From: an uncultured Pseudomonadota bacterium
Lineage (GTDB): Bacteria > Pseudomonadota > Gammaproteobacteria > Steroidobacterales > Steroidobacteraceae
Assembly: GCA_903828595.1 (NCBI GenBank)
Contig: CAIKMS010000008.1
Location: forward strand, 248,001 to 312,000
Length of the DNA: 64,000 nucleotides
Direction of reading: 5' to 3'
Within the stretch, counting starts at the first letter, position 1; each line of letters opens with the position of its first letter. Shown in pieces: positions 43,922-54,021 of the stretch. Both the position numbers and the translations under genes were made by a program. The notes beneath the pieces are model-generated. The model did no database searches. It was not told the DNA's origin and was given only the letters and a program-made list of their open reading frames with translations.

Positions 43922-45922
43922 CTAGGCGCGGGGTCTGCCGCGCGGGCGGTATCGCCTGGCGTCACGGATGAAATTTCGTTGCAGCAGCGGGTCGGTTTGA
44001 TTCTCGTAGCGCAGCTTTAGGTAGCGTTGGGTCAGATCCGTTATCGCGGCACTCTGGCTAGGCCACTGTTCACCCAGCCGGCGGCTAAAATCTAAGGGAC
44101 CTTCATGCGGTGCGCGTGTCATACCACGCGCGGCTAGGCGCGTGCCCATGGCTAACCAGGCTTGTTGGACCGGGTCTTGGGCCTGGCGTTTTAGCGCAAG
44201 GTTTTGCAGTACATACAGCACGCCTCCGGCAAGCATCATGCCGATCGCCAACGCGAGCACCAACCCTTGGGCGGGTAGGCCTTTCCAGCCCAGGCGTTCA
44301 AGCAGGTTGCTTTGGGATTGTGCTGAAAAGCCGATGATCGCCTGCTTCCACAGGTTGCGAATCGCGTCTATACCCTCACGTGCCGATAGTGCCCAAGAGC
44401 TTTCAAACAGCGCGCTGTTTTGAGCTGATGCTCGTTGCGGCCCACCGGCTAGATCACGACGAATCCGTTCCGGAGCCACCACGCTAGTCGGGTCGACCCG
44501 TATCCAACCCTGACCGTTTAGCCACACCTCACTCCAGGCATGCGCGTGTGACTGTCGTATCAGCAGATAACCGGCGTAATGGTTCAACTCACCGCCCTGA
44601 AAACCCACCACGACACGCGCCGGTATGCCGGCCAGGCGCATCAGCACGGTAAAGGCCATGGCGTAATGCTCACAAAAGCCTTCACGCGTGCTGAATAAAA
44701 ACTCGTCTACCGGATCTAAGGTTAATGGCGGCGGGTCTAGCGTGTATTGGAAGTTCTGCTCATGAAATAAGGCTAAGACGCGTTCTATGTAAGCCGTATC
44801 ACTGGGCAGTTGAGTGCGCAAAGTCACAGCCATCGCTCGTGCCTTAGGCGCGCTATCGGCGGGCAGGCGAGTTTGGCGGGAGCGCTCAAAGTCACTCAGC
44901 TCAAGTGCATTGACGCGAGCAGCCGGTGCGGAGACGGCTTGGTAGCGGGTGAGCGAGGTGATCGTGGCTTGCTTGTCGGAGGATTCAGACGAGACGATGA
45001 GCATGTCGTCATGTAAGCGCTGCGCCGATACGCCCTCAACTCGCAGCAAATGGTCCAGCGTGGGCAGCCAGTTTTGTTGGGTAGGCTCTAACGTCACCGT
45101 ATAGGAAAACTCGCTGCCGTTAGCCTCCAGTACAGGGGGTGCTCCGTTGGTGAGCGCTTGAGCGCGACGCCAACTGCGGCCATCAAAATCCTCCAGCACC
45201 ATAGCCCGCCAGTAACGCTGAGAAGCCGGTGGCAGCGCGCCGTTAAACTGCACGCGAAAGGCCGGCTCATCGGACATCACCAAATGCGCGATGGCGCCGG
45301 GGTTCATTAAGTCACTTAAACCCGAGGAAGCCTCATCGGCTGGTGCGGGTATCGCCCAAAAGTGGCCCTCCAGCCGTGGCACAAAAACAAACAAAACGAT
45401 GGTGAACGGTGCGCCTAGCAGTAAAAGTCGTGCGCTGCCTCGAGTCAGGGGCACACTGGCACTGGCTTCTGTGGGCCGCTGGCTTGCCAGCAGGGCTGCG
45501 GTTAAAAGCCAAACGCAAAGCAGGGCGTGCAGCAGCCTGAAAATACTTTGCTCGACTAACAGGGAGGCTAAGCACAAGAAAAATCCGATGAGCACTAAGA
45601 CCGCATCGTCACGCGATGTGCGCGATTCCAGCACCTTTAGCGCGGCCATCGCCATGAGTAACGTGCCACCGGCCTGCAGACCATTTAACGTCTGAAAGTT
45701 GGCGAGCACGCCTACCGTAAGACCAACCACCAGACCGACAAGAACCAGGCGCGGGACGACTCCCCAGCCCCTATAGATCGCACCGATGCGCAGCCCCAGG
45801 CACGCCAGCAGCGTGCCACTCACCCACAAGGGTGCCTGATCCATCAGAGCCGCCGCCGCGAGCAGCAGCCCCATCAAGGGCAGCAACAGGCGGTGATCAT
45901 CGCGTGCTGATCGGGTTGTCAT
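43922..45922 (-). CDS. tgpA: TgpA-type membrane transglutaminase
   Basis: 666 residues. N-terminal half has about six membrane helices (DUF3488), then a periplasmic transglutaminase core with the catalytic triad: Cys in TREGFCEHYAMAFTVLMRLA, His in SHAHAWSEVWL, Asp in GWIRVDPTS. One more helix (LVLALAIGMMLAGGVLYVL) precedes a cytoplasmic DUF4129 tail. P. aeruginosa TgpA is essential and thought to act in envelope assembly. It is last in a moxR-DUF58-tgpA operon with 4-5 bp gaps. Confidence 0.9.
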   Translation of the reverse strand: MTTRSARDDHRLLLPLMGLLLAAAALMDQAPLWVSGTLLACLGLRIGAIYRGWGVVPRLVLVGLVVGLTVGVLANFQTLNGLQAGGTLLMAMAALKVLESRTSRDDAVLVLIGFFLCLASLLVEQSIFRLLHALLCVWLLTAALLASQRPTEASASVPLTRGSARLLLLGAPFTIVLFVFVPRLEGHFWAIPAPADEASSGLSDLMNPGAIAHLVMSDEPAFRVQFNGALPPASQRYWRAMVLEDFDGRSWRRAQALTNGAPPVLEANGSEFSYTVTLEPTQQNWLPTLDHLLRVEGVSAQRLHDDMLIVSSESSDKQATITSLTRYQAVSAPAARVNALELSDFERSRQTRLPADSAPKARAMAVTLRTQLPSDTAYIERVLALFHEQNFQYTLDPPPLTLDPVDEFLFSTREGFCEHYAMAFTVLMRLAGIPARVVVGFQGGELNHYAGYLLIRQSHAHAWSEVWLNGQGWIRVDPTSVVAPERIRRDLAGGPQRASAQNSALFESSWALSAREGIDAIRNLWKQAIIGFSAQSQSNLLERLGWKGLPAQGLVLALAIGMMLAGGVLYVLQNLALKRQAQDPVQQAWLAMGTRLAARGMTRAPHEGPLDFSRRLGEQWPSQSAAITDLTQRYLKLRYENQTDPLLQRNFIRDARRYRPRGRPRA

Positions 45923-45927
45923 GCGCT

Positions 45928-46938
45928 TTAGGAGTCCGCCGTGGCTGGGCTAAAAAGCGCCAGCGCGCGCAAGCAGTCGTGACGGTGACCGGGTCCGCGG
46001 CCTAAAGGAATCTGTAGTTGGGGCAGGTGCAGGGCGTAGGTCTGGTCACGTCGGGCCGCCTTTATGATTAGGCGCGTGAGTTGGCTTAAGCGTTGTTCCG
46101 CGCCAGGTCCCTGCACCTGATGCCAGCTAAAGATTTGTGGAGCATCTGCCGTGCGATTCAGTTCTTTAGTCAGCAGCAGTCCGCTGCGCGCATAGGCTTT
46201 CCAGGCGATACGCCGTCGCGCATCGCCCTTGGCGTAGGTCTTTAATCCCCGCCAGTCTTCATCGCCCGGCGACTCAATGGCCTGCGCCTGGCCTTGCAAG
46301 GCGCTTTGGGCTTGCCCGGCCTGTGCTTTGTCGCTGGGCGTTGGGTACACCACACACTCTTGCATCACGTACAGCCAACTCCAGGCACGGCATAACCCTA
46401 AGGGGTAGCGGGTCTCTACCTTCACGCGGGCAATACGCAGGATTCCACGCGCAACGGTCGGTAGTTCCAGCACCACACGGCTAACCCCGCGACTGGCAAC
46501 GCTGGTTGCTAAAGCCAGGTTCGCATCCACGCTCAACAACAGGTCGTAGCGGGCTCGCTGGGCGGTGTCGCTGATTTGATAAGCAAGCTTTAGCGGTTGT
46601 CCGGCAAAGACCGGCGCGGCCGTTTCAACCTCGATCGTAAGGTCCACCAGATTGCGATTGCACTCGTGCATAGCAACCCAACCGCTGGCGGCTAAGACAA
46701 AGGTGAGTATTAAAGCTAAATTATTGGCGTAGTTAAGCCCGGCCAGCAGCATCGTAAATATCATCGCGGCGTATACCAGCCCTAAAGGGGTGGGCAGGAT
46801 ATACACCCGGCGCCGATGCAGGCGAATCGGGCTGGTCTCCTGACCCACGCGTTTAAAGGCCCACGTAGAGGCGCGATTGCTGATGCTTTGGCGCCAAGCG
46901 TTGAGCGGTGATAGAAGCCTTTGGCTTAAAGCGCCCAT
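45928..46938 (-). CDS. DUF58 membrane protein
   Basis: 336 residues. Two membrane helices near residues 45-85 (GLVYAAMIFTMLLAGLNYAN, LALILTFVLAASGWVAM), then a beta-rich part and the DUF58 block GDEDWRGLKTYAKGDARRRI with the conserved D/R pattern, followed by AWKAYARSGLLLTKE. DUF58 proteins are VWA-related partners of MoxR ATPases. The gene is 5 bp from tgpA and 4 bp from moxR. Confidence 0.85.
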   Translation of the reverse strand: MGALSQRLLSPLNAWRQSISNRASTWAFKRVGQETSPIRLHRRRVYILPTPLGLVYAAMIFTMLLAGLNYANNLALILTFVLAASGWVAMHECNRNLVDLTIEVETAAPVFAGQPLKLAYQISDTAQRARYDLLLSVDANLALATSVASRGVSRVVLELPTVARGILRIARVKVETRYPLGLCRAWSWLYVMQECVVYPTPSDKAQAGQAQSALQGQAQAIESPGDEDWRGLKTYAKGDARRRIAWKAYARSGLLLTKELNRTADAPQIFSWHQVQGPGAEQRLSQLTRLIIKAARRDQTYALHLPQLQIPLGRGPGHRHDCLRALALFSPATADS

Positions 46939-46942
46939 GACT

Positions 46943-47872
46943 TTAGGGAATGGGTACGGACTTTAAGATGGTTTCGGCAACCGTTTGGGTTTGCGCATGG
47001 GTAGCATCTAAAGTAAGCCGGTGCGCGGCTACGGCCACAAAGACCGCCTGCACGTCTTCGGGTAGTACCGCCTGGCGCCCCTCTAATAAAGCCCAACTTT
47101 GCGCAGCGCGTAACAACGCTAAAGCCGCGCGCGGCGATAGTCCCGTCAGGGCATGTTTACCGTCGCGCGTACGCTCAACCAGCGCCTGCAGATAATCCAG
47201 TAGCGCCTCAGAAACAGTGACCGCACGGACTTGTGTTTGTAAGCTAAGAATATCGGCTGGGTTTAACACTGCCGGCTCGGCATCGATCAATCGACGTCGG
47301 TCAGCGCCGCGCAGCAGGGCCCGCTCAAAATCCGCTGACGGATACCCCAAGCTTAAACACATCAAAAACCGATCCAGCTCGGATTCGGGCAAGGCGTAGG
47401 TACCCAGTTGAGAACTGGGGTTTTGCGTTGCCACCACGAAGAAAGGATGGGGTAGGGCGTGCGTGGTGCCGTCAACCGTTACCTGATGCTCTTCCATGGC
47501 CTCCAACAGCGCGCTCTGGGCTTTGGGGGTAGCACGATTAATCTCATCGGCCAGCAATAACTCAGTAAAGACCGGACCTGGATGAAAACTAAAGCGGCCT
47601 GTGTCACGTTCATAAACAGAGACACCGGTGATGTCAGCGGGTAACAGATCACTGGTGAACTGGATGCGCCGGTAACGTAAGCCGAGCACTTTGGCTAAGG
47701 TTTGTGCGAGCGTGGTTTTGCCCACGCCCGGCACATCTTCAATCAGCAGATGACCCCCGGCCAACAGGCAACACAGGCTTAGGCGTACGGCACGCTCTTT
47801 TCCCAGAATAATCTGGTTGATCGCCGCACACGCCGCGGCTAATGAGTGGGATCCTGTGGGTATCGGTATCAT
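46943..47872 (-). CDS. MoxR-family AAA+ ATPase
   Basis: Chaperone-like ATPase acting with the DUF58 and transglutaminase products, 309 residues. Walker A is EDVPGVGKTTLAQTLA, Walker B ELLLADEINRATPKAQSALL, sensor 1 FFVVATQNPSSQLG, and the arginine-finger region ELDRFLMCLSLGYP. Its ATG overlaps the valS stop in TGATG, so it may be co-expressed with valS. Confidence 0.92.
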   Translation of the reverse strand: MIPIPTGSHSLAAACAAINQIILGKERAVRLSLCCLLAGGHLLIEDVPGVGKTTLAQTLAKVLGLRYRRIQFTSDLLPADITGVSVYERDTGRFSFHPGPVFTELLLADEINRATPKAQSALLEAMEEHQVTVDGTTHALPHPFFVVATQNPSSQLGTYALPESELDRFLMCLSLGYPSADFERALLRGADRRRLIDAEPAVLNPADILSLQTQVRAVTVSEALLDYLQALVERTRDGKHALTGLSPRAALALLRAAQSWALLEGRQAVLPEDVQAVFVAVAAHRLTLDATHAQTQTVAETILKSVPIP

Positions 47873-50769
47873 CAGCCTGCCAGCCGGCGCAGTTTATTGA
47901 GGTTATCGGTTAAGGCGGCACAGTCGCGTTCAAAATCATGCAGACGAGTGCGTTCTTGCTCAACCACGGCGGCTGGGGCTTGGGTGGCGAAGTTGCCGCT
48001 GTTGAGCTTGTTGTAGGCCTTATCGCGCTCGGCTTGAGTTTTACTCAAACGCTTTTCAATGCGGGCAATCTCCGCCTGCACGTCGATTAAACCGGCTAAG
48101 GGTACCAGCAGGCGCAAGGAACCGATCAGCGCTACCGCGGACTCGGGCTCTTGCTCACCGGAGTGCAAGACGCGCGTACCGCTGATGTTGGCGAGTCGCT
48201 CGATCAGATGCGCACTGGCTTTGATCTCAGCCAGTTCGGCATCGGTTGCCCCGACCAAAAGAACCTCAAAGCGTCGTGACGGAGCAATATCCATTTCACC
48301 ACGGATCTGACGGATCCCCAGGATAAAGGAGGTAACCCAACTCATCCGACTATCAATAAGCGCGTCAGTATCGCCAGAGATGGGGTAGGGTTGGGTCATG
48401 ATGCAGGCGTCGCACGGCCACTGTCCGGGTCGTGCTAACGGAGCTACGCGTTGCCAAATCTCTTCACTGATAAAGGGCATTAACGGGTGTAGCGCACGCA
48501 GTAAGGACTCCAGCGTTGTCATCAGCGTCGATAAAGTCGCCAGTCGGGCGGAGTCTGTTAAACCCTCTCGTGCCAGAGTGGCTTTGGTGAATTCCAAATA
48601 CCAATCGCAGAACTCGTACCAGGTAAACTCGTAGAGTTCCTGTGCGGCCAGATCAAACCGGTAGGTTGAAAATGCCGCGCGCGCAGCGCTTACGCGGGCA
48701 TTCAGGCGCGACACAATCCATTGATCAGCCAGCGCCGTGGACGGCTCAACCGGTAATTTACCCAGGAAATCCTGGTAGCCATTGGCATGCGCGGTCATCA
48801 GCACGTAACGCGATGCATTCCACAGCTTGTTACAGAAATTACGGTAGCCCTCGATGCGGCCCACATCAAAGGAGATATCCCGCGATAGAGTTGCTAAAGA
48901 TGCAAAAGTCATGCGCAAGGCATCGGTGCCGTAGGAAGCGATACCGTTAGGGAACTGCTTGCGAGTCATCTTTTCGATGGCAGGCGCCAGCCGTGGCTGC
49001 ATCAGCCCGCTGGTGCGCTTAGCCACCAGGGACTCCAGGTCTATGCCGTCAATCAGATCCAAAGGATCCAGGACATTGCCCTTGGATTTGGACATCTTCT
49101 GTCCTTCGGAATCCCGGATCAGTCCGTGCACGTAGACTTCTTTAAACGGCACGTCCTTCATGAAATGCAGACCCAGCATAATCATTCGGGCGACCCAGAA
49201 GAAAATGATGTCAAAGCCGGTGACCAAGACTGAGGTTGGATAAAACGTTTTAAGCTCAGGGGTTTGTTCTGGCCAACCCATGGTCGAGTAAGGCCACAAA
49301 GCCGAGGAGAACCACGTATCGAGTACGTCATCATCCTGACGCAGGGTCACCGGATGCCCGTGCTTGGCACTGGCCTTGGCGTGCGCCTCGGCTTCACTGC
49401 GCGCGACATAGATCTCACCGGATTCATCATACCAAGCCGGGATTCGATGGCCCCACCAGAGCTGGCGACTGATGCACCAGTCTTTAATGCCACGCATCCA
49501 CTCAAAGTAGGTGCGGTTCCAGTTCTCGGGCACGAAGCGAATCTGTCCGTCCTCAACTGCTTTAATGGCGGGTGCTGCTAGCGGAGCGACACTCACATAC
49601 CATTGATCGGTGAGCCACGGCTCAATGATCGCGTTGCTGCGATCACCGCGCGGCGCCATCAGCGTATGGGCATCCACGCGCTCCAGTAAATCCTGTTCGG
49701 TCAGACGAGCCACGATGGCAGCCCGGGCCTTTTCGCGGGATAAACCGCGCAGGTCCTCAGGGATTGCTGCGAACGCTTCGAGTGCTGCGGCTTCATCATT
49801 GTCCGGCGCACTAATCACGCAGGCATTTTTATCAAAGATATTTAATAACGGCAGTTGGTGGCGCAGACCCAGTTCGTAATCGTTAAAATCGTGGGCGGGC
49901 GTGATCTTGACGCAGCCGGTACCAAACTGCGGATCCACGTAGGTGTCTGCCACGATGGGAACCAGTCGTCCGCTGATGGGCAGTTTGATTAACTGACCGA
50001 TCAAGTGGGTGTAGCGTTCATCGTCGGGATGTACCGCAACGGCGGTATCACCCAAGAGAGTCTCCGGGCGGGTGGTAGCTACCACCAGCACCGCAGAGCC
50101 ATCGGCCAGCGGATAACGCAGGTGCCACAGGCTGCCTTTTTCCTCGGTCGGCAGCACTTCCAGATCGGACAGGGCGGTGTGCAGTACCGGATCCCAGTTC
50201 ACCAACCGTTTGCCGCGGTAGATGAGTCCTTCCTCGTGCAGGCGCACGAAGGTTTCGGTAACCGCATGCGACAGGCCCGCATCCATGGTGAAACGCTCAC
50301 GGCTCCAGTCCACGCTGGCGCCTAAGCGACGTAACTGACGCGAGATGGTGCCACCGGATTGCGCCTTCCATTCCCAGACGCGCTCTAAGAACTTCTCGCG
50401 GCCTAGATCATGGCGGGTCATGCCCTGGGCATTGAGTTGTCGCTCCACCACCATTTGGGTGGCGATACCAGCATGGTCCGTGCCGGGCTGCCAGAGCGTG
50501 CGATCACCGCACATACGGTGATAGCGCGTCAGGCAATCCATGATGGTGTCCTGGAAGGCATGGCCCATGTGCAACGTGCCCGTCACGTTGGGTGGTGGGA
50601 TCACAATGCAATAAGCCGGACCGTCACCGGTCGCTTTAAATCGGCCCTGTTCTTCCCACTGCAGGTAGCGGCGAGTTTCGATATCGCCGGGTGTATAGGC
50701 CTTGGACATGCCACTAGGGTCATCGGTGGTCGCGGTGGTCGGATTTTCTTGCATGGTGGGGTCAGTCAT
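47872..50769 (-). CDS. valS: Valyl-tRNA synthetase
   Basis: 965 residues, class [20 protein letters not shown] holds [18 protein letters not shown] the KMSKS loop, and the CP1 editing domain lies about 200-400 ([17 protein letters not shown]). The C-terminus is the ValRS coiled coil ([20 protein letters not shown]). ATG at 50769. No T-box leader is evident in the 53-bp gap behind holC. The order pepA-holC-valS matches E. coli. Confidence 0.98.
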   Translation of the reverse strand: MTDPTMQENPTTATTDDPSGMSKAYTPGDIETRRYLQWEEQGRFKATGDGPAYCIVIPPPNVTGTLHMGHAFQDTIMDCLTRYHRMCGDRTLWQPGTDHAGIATQMVVERQLNAQGMTRHDLGREKFLERVWEWKAQSGGTISRQLRRLGASVDWSRERFTMDAGLSHAVTETFVRLHEEGLIYRGKRLVNWDPVLHTALSDLEVLPTEEKGSLWHLRYPLADGSAVLVVATTRPETLLGDTAVAVHPDDERYTHLIGQLIKLPISGRLVPIVADTYVDPQFGTGCVKITPAHDFNDYELGLRHQLPLLNIFDKNACVISAPDNDEAAALEAFAAIPEDLRGLSREKARAAIVARLTEQDLLERVDAHTLMAPRGDRSNAIIEPWLTDQWYVSVAPLAAPAIKAVEDGQIRFVPENWNRTYFEWMRGIKDWCISRQLWWGHRIPAWYDESGEIYVARSEAEAHAKASAKHGHPVTLRQDDDVLDTWFSSALWPYSTMGWPEQTPELKTFYPTSVLVTGFDIIFFWVARMIMLGLHFMKDVPFKEVYVHGLIRDSEGQKMSKSKGNVLDPLDLIDGIDLESLVAKRTSGLMQPRLAPAIEKMTRKQFPNGIASYGTDALRMTFASLATLSRDISFDVGRIEGYRNFCNKLWNASRYVLMTAHANGYQDFLGKLPVEPSTALADQWIVSRLNARVSAARAAFSTYRFDLAAQELYEFTWYEFCDWYLEFTKATLAREGLTDSARLATLSTLMTTLESLLRALHPLMPFISEEIWQRVAPLARPGQWPCDACIMTQPYPISGDTDALIDSRMSWVTSFILGIRQIRGEMDIAPSRRFEVLLVGATDAELAEIKASAHLIERLANISGTRVLHSGEQEPESAVALIGSLRLLVPLAGLIDVQAEIARIEKRLSKTQAERDKAYNKLNSGNFATQAPAAVVEQERTRLHDFERDCAALTDNLNKLRRLAG

Positions 50770-50822
50770 TAAAGTGATGATTAAAATTAAGGTTTGATCT
50801 TGGCGCTGACAAGGGTGGCGAA

Positions 50823-51269
50823 CTAATAGCGCGACTCGGTGGCTACCTTGTGAGTCTCTGGGCGCACGCCCTGATCGCGATACCAGGCGAACCGCTTGCG
50901 GCCTTGCTCGCGGCGCGTGGGTGCGGCATCCACAAATTCGGCCACTCTTTCGTATTGATTAAAACCGGCCAGTGGCTCGGCAGCTAACTGCACTAGGACC
51001 TGGGCTGGGTGGGTTTGCTCATGGCCTATTTGCACCGGCGCGGCATCGGCGCCGACCCGCGAATGCGGGATGAAGCTTTTTTCGTTGAAGGTCCACAGCA
51101 GGTCATCCAGCACCTTAGCATCGGCGGCATTGTCGACATGCACGTACACGGTGTGTTTTTGCGCAAACGCTTTTTCGATGTAGCGGCACGCGTACAGCAG
51201 GCGCGCACGCTCATCTGCGCTTTCCAGCACGTAAAAATCAACGCGAGGCAAAGCGACGTCTGCAGTCAT
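50823..51269 (-). CDS. holC: DNA polymerase III chi subunit
   Basis: Clamp-loader accessory subunit that binds SSB. 148 residues. [21 protein letters not shown] and [15 protein letters not shown] are the chi N-terminal signatures; [16 protein letters not shown] follows. Its start shares a base with the pepA stop (TAATG). Family context pepA-holC-valS supports the call. Confidence 0.95.
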   Translation of the reverse strand: MTADVALPRVDFYVLESADERARLLYACRYIEKAFAQKHTVYVHVDNAADAKVLDDLLWTFNEKSFIPHSRVGADAAPVQIGHEQTHPAQVLVQLAAEPLAGFNQYERVAEFVDAAPTRREQGRKRFAWYRDQGVRPETHKVATESRY

Positions 51270-52750
51270 TACGCTTGGCTTAGACAGTAGTCCACCAGCA
51301 GGGAGACGGGCCGACCGGTGCTGCTTTTAGCCGCGCCGGATACGTAGCCGCTGCCGGCAATGTCCAAGTGCGCCCAGCGCAGCCCGGTGGCAAATTTCGC
51401 CAGAAACGCCGCTGCCGTAATCGCACCGGCCTCGCGACCGCCAATGTTGGCCATGTCAGCAAAATTACTGCGCAACTGGTCGGCATAGTCTTCTGATAAA
51501 GGCAGACGCCAGGCGGTATCGGCGGTGCGCTTGCCGGCGTCCAACAGGGCGTTGGCCAGGTCGTCGTCGTTAGCGAACAGACCACTGTTATGGCTGCCTA
51601 AAGCCACGACGCAGGCGCCGGTAAGGGTGGCCACGTCAATGATGACCGAAGGCTTCAGACGACGACTGTAGGTGATGGCATCGCACAAAATCAGGCGCCC
51701 TTCGGCGTCTGTGTTGAGCACCTCAATCGTTTGCCCTGACATCGAGGTCACGATATCACCGGGTTTGGTGGCTCTGCCGCTGGGCATATTTTCGCAGGCC
51801 ACCACGACAGCGGTGACGTTGATGCTGGCCTTAGCATCGGCCAGAGCGGCAATAGTGCCTAACACCGTGGCCGCACCGCTCATGTCGAACTTCATTTCAT
51901 CCATAGCGCCGGGGTCTTTCAAAGAGATGCCACCGGTATCGAAGGTCACGCCTTTACCGACCAGAACAATAGGGGCCTGGCCGCGTGGCCCGCCGCGGTA
52001 CTCCAGTACGATCAGCCGCGGTGGCTCCTCGCTGCCACGCGTTACCGACAGGAATGAGCCCATCTTCAGGCGCTTGATTTGCACAGGGCCTAAGACCTGA
52101 GCGTGCAGCTTCGTTGATGAACGCGCGAGTTTTTGAGCGGCCGTGCCTAGGTAAGTGGGCGTGCACACGTTAGCAGGTAGGTTTGCCAAGTCTTTGGAAA
52201 ACGACTGGCCTACGCCCACCGCCGCGCCGGCTCGTGCTCCGCGCTCAGCCTCTTTGAGGTCGCTGCTATCTAAAACGACACAGGCGATTCGGCTCAAGCT
52301 GGAGGGCTTGGGTTTTTTGGCCGTTTTCAGATCCGGAATCTTGTAAAGCGCGGCGCTAAAAAGCTCCGCCGTGTAGCGTGCGCGGTAGTAGGCGCTGGTA
52401 TCGGTCACCGCGATAGCGCTTAGATAGCAAGCGACTTCTTTGGCTGAGGTTTTACTGACGACCTGCGCGGCTTCTTTAAGGACGCGGCGAAAATGGCGGC
52501 GGGTGAGCGCTTTGGGCGCTCCAAGACCCACCAGCAAAACGCGCAGCTGCTTAACCGATGGGGGAGGCAGCAGCAGGGTCTCACCCAGCCGTCCGCCAAA
52601 GTCGCCGGTTTTGTGTAAAGCGGTGAGGTTGCTGGCATCCAGGCCGCTCACGCCCTTAAGGTCAGGGGCGATCGTTCCATCGTCGAACATTCCAATAATG
52701 GCGCAGTCCGTGCGGCGAATACTGGCAGGCAGGCTGGCGTAAAACTCCAT
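51269..52750 (-). CDS. pepA: Leucyl aminopeptidase PepA
   Basis: Hexameric M17 aminopeptidase; in E. coli it also binds DNA. 493 residues. LVGKGVTFDTGGISLK, DMSGAATVLG, CENMPSGRATKPGD and NTDAEGRLILCDA are canonical, as is GGREAGAITAAAFL and the C-terminal WAHLDIAGSGY. All metal ligands and the catalytic Arg are present. A GGAG ribosome site precedes the ATG at 52750. Unlike the divergent M17 protein at 10104-11606, this is a standard PepA. Confidence 0.96.
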   Translation of the reverse strand: MEFYASLPASIRRTDCAIIGMFDDGTIAPDLKGVSGLDASNLTALHKTGDFGGRLGETLLLPPPSVKQLRVLLVGLGAPKALTRRHFRRVLKEAAQVVSKTSAKEVACYLSAIAVTDTSAYYRARYTAELFSAALYKIPDLKTAKKPKPSSLSRIACVVLDSSDLKEAERGARAGAAVGVGQSFSKDLANLPANVCTPTYLGTAAQKLARSSTKLHAQVLGPVQIKRLKMGSFLSVTRGSEEPPRLIVLEYRGGPRGQAPIVLVGKGVTFDTGGISLKDPGAMDEMKFDMSGAATVLGTIAALADAKASINVTAVVVACENMPSGRATKPGDIVTSMSGQTIEVLNTDAEGRLILCDAITYSRRLKPSVIIDVATLTGACVVALGSHNSGLFANDDDLANALLDAGKRTADTAWRLPLSEDYADQLRSNFADMANIGGREAGAITAAAFLAKFATGLRWAHLDIAGSGYVSGAAKSSTGRPVSLLVDYCLSQA

Positions 52751-52887
52751 GAAGGATCTCCGGTAGCGGCATGCGTTCAGGGCACAGGGGCACCCTTCTA
52801 TGCAGCCGACTTTAGGTTTAAGTTAGCCGGGTTACCGGCATCCGTACGGTGCGCCGTTGGGCGCGATGGGGCTAAGTGTAGCAAGAG

Positions 52888-52905
52888 CCGGCCCTGACGG
52901 GCCGG
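52888..52905. other. GC-rich hairpin before lptF
   Basis: CCGGCCC (52888-52894) and GGGCCGG (52899-52905) make a 7-bp stem with a TGAC loop in the pepA-lptF divergent gap, 33 bp before the lptF start. It could lie in the lptF 5' leader. No function can be assigned. Confidence 0.4.
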
Positions 52906-52938
52906 ATTAGGCGGGTTGAGCGCAGTCTGGGAGGTTGA

Positions 52939-54021
52939 GTGGGTAGGCTGGATCGCTACATCCTGCGGGAAGTCGCCAGTAATTGGTTAGCCGTTACCGC
53001 CGTACTGCTGGTGGTGCTGGTTGGCAACCAATTGGCGCAGGTTTTAGGTCAGGCCGTGGACTACCGCTACCCGTCTGGGGTCATCGGCCAGTTGATTCTG
53101 CTCATGTCTATCCAAAACTTAAGCGTCATCGTACCGGTAGGCTTGTTGCTGGGGATCATGCTGGCTTTGGGCAGGCTTTATCACGAGAGTGAAATGGCCG
53201 CGATTCGTGCCTGCGGGGTGGGGCCTTTGCGGCTGCTGCGGCCGGTGCTTTTGCTGGCCGGGTTGATTACCGCGGGTTTAGGCTGGTTGTGCCTTGATTT
53301 TGCGCCGCTGGCGTTTAGCCAGGCTCAGGCGATTAAGCACGACGCATTACGCGGCGCGCAGTTTGCGAGCCTGGTGCCTGGCCGGTTTCACGCCTTTGCC
53401 GGTGGCACCGGTGTGTTTTACGCGGAGAGCGTAACGGCGCAGGGGGAGTTCACGCACGTGTTCGTTGAGCGGCACGTGCAGGGCCGTCAAGAGATTATTT
53501 TAGCCGACCGGGCGCGGCACTTCTCGCAGGATGGGGGCCTGTCTCAACTGATCGTGCTCTACGACGGAGCGCGCTACGAAGGCAAAGCCGGCCTGTTGAA
53601 ATTACGGCGCGTGGATTTTAAAGAGCACGGCATTCCCCTTAGGCTGAGTGATCCGGTCACCGGGCCGGCGCGTGTTGAGACCAAGGACAGTGGGACGTTG
53701 AGCCGTTCGCTCAAAGCCGAGGACATTGCCGAATGGCAATGGCGGATCTCACTGCCGCTGATGGCATTGTTGTTGGCTTTACTGGCGGTGCCGTTAAGCC
53801 AGTTACAGCCCCGTCAGGGTCGCTATGCTCGAGTGGCTTACGCCATTTTGATTTATTTCATCTACGTCAACTTACTGACCTCAGCACGCAGTTGGCTGGA
53901 GCACGGCGTGCTGCGCCCTTTCCCGGGGCTGTGGTGGCCGCATGCCTTGGTTTTTGTCTTAGCCTGCGTATTGCTGGTGCGACAGGCCAGCCCGCAGTTT
54001 TTGGTGTGGCGGCGAACATGA
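52939..54021 (+). CDS. lptF: LPS export permease LptF
   Basis: Inner-membrane half of the LptB2FG transporter that lifts LPS toward the outer membrane. 360 residues, six helices, three on each side of a periplasmic beta-jellyroll (about 120-265). The N-terminus GRLDRYILREVASNWLAV and VPVGLLLGIMLALGRLYHESEM with the coupling-helix ESEMAAIRACG are family features. GTG at 52939 with GGGAGG upstream. It overlaps lptG by 4 bp (ATGA) and is divergent from pepA, as in E. coli. Confidence 0.94.
   Translation: MGRLDRYILREVASNWLAVTAVLLVVLVGNQLAQVLGQAVDYRYPSGVIGQLILLMSIQNLSVIVPVGLLLGIMLALGRLYHESEMAAIRACGVGPLRLLRPVLLLAGLITAGLGWLCLDFAPLAFSQAQAIKHDALRGAQFASLVPGRFHAFAGGTGVFYAESVTAQGEFTHVFVERHVQGRQEIILADRARHFSQDGGLSQLIVLYDGARYEGKAGLLKLRRVDFKEHGIPLRLSDPVTGPARVETKDSGTLSRSLKAEDIAEWQWRISLPLMALLLALLAVPLSQLQPRQGRYARVAYAILIYFIYVNLLTSARSWLEHGVLRPFPGLWWPHALVFVLACVLLVRQASPQFLVWRRT

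Noticed and set aside
50770-50822. T-box or other leader regulating valS
   Set aside because: The gap to holC is only 53 bp and has neither a T-box sequence nor a terminator-like stem.
53733-54017. Upstream extension of the lptG frame
   Set aside because: It only reads lptF in another frame; LptG homology begins at ATG 54018, which overlaps the lptF stop.
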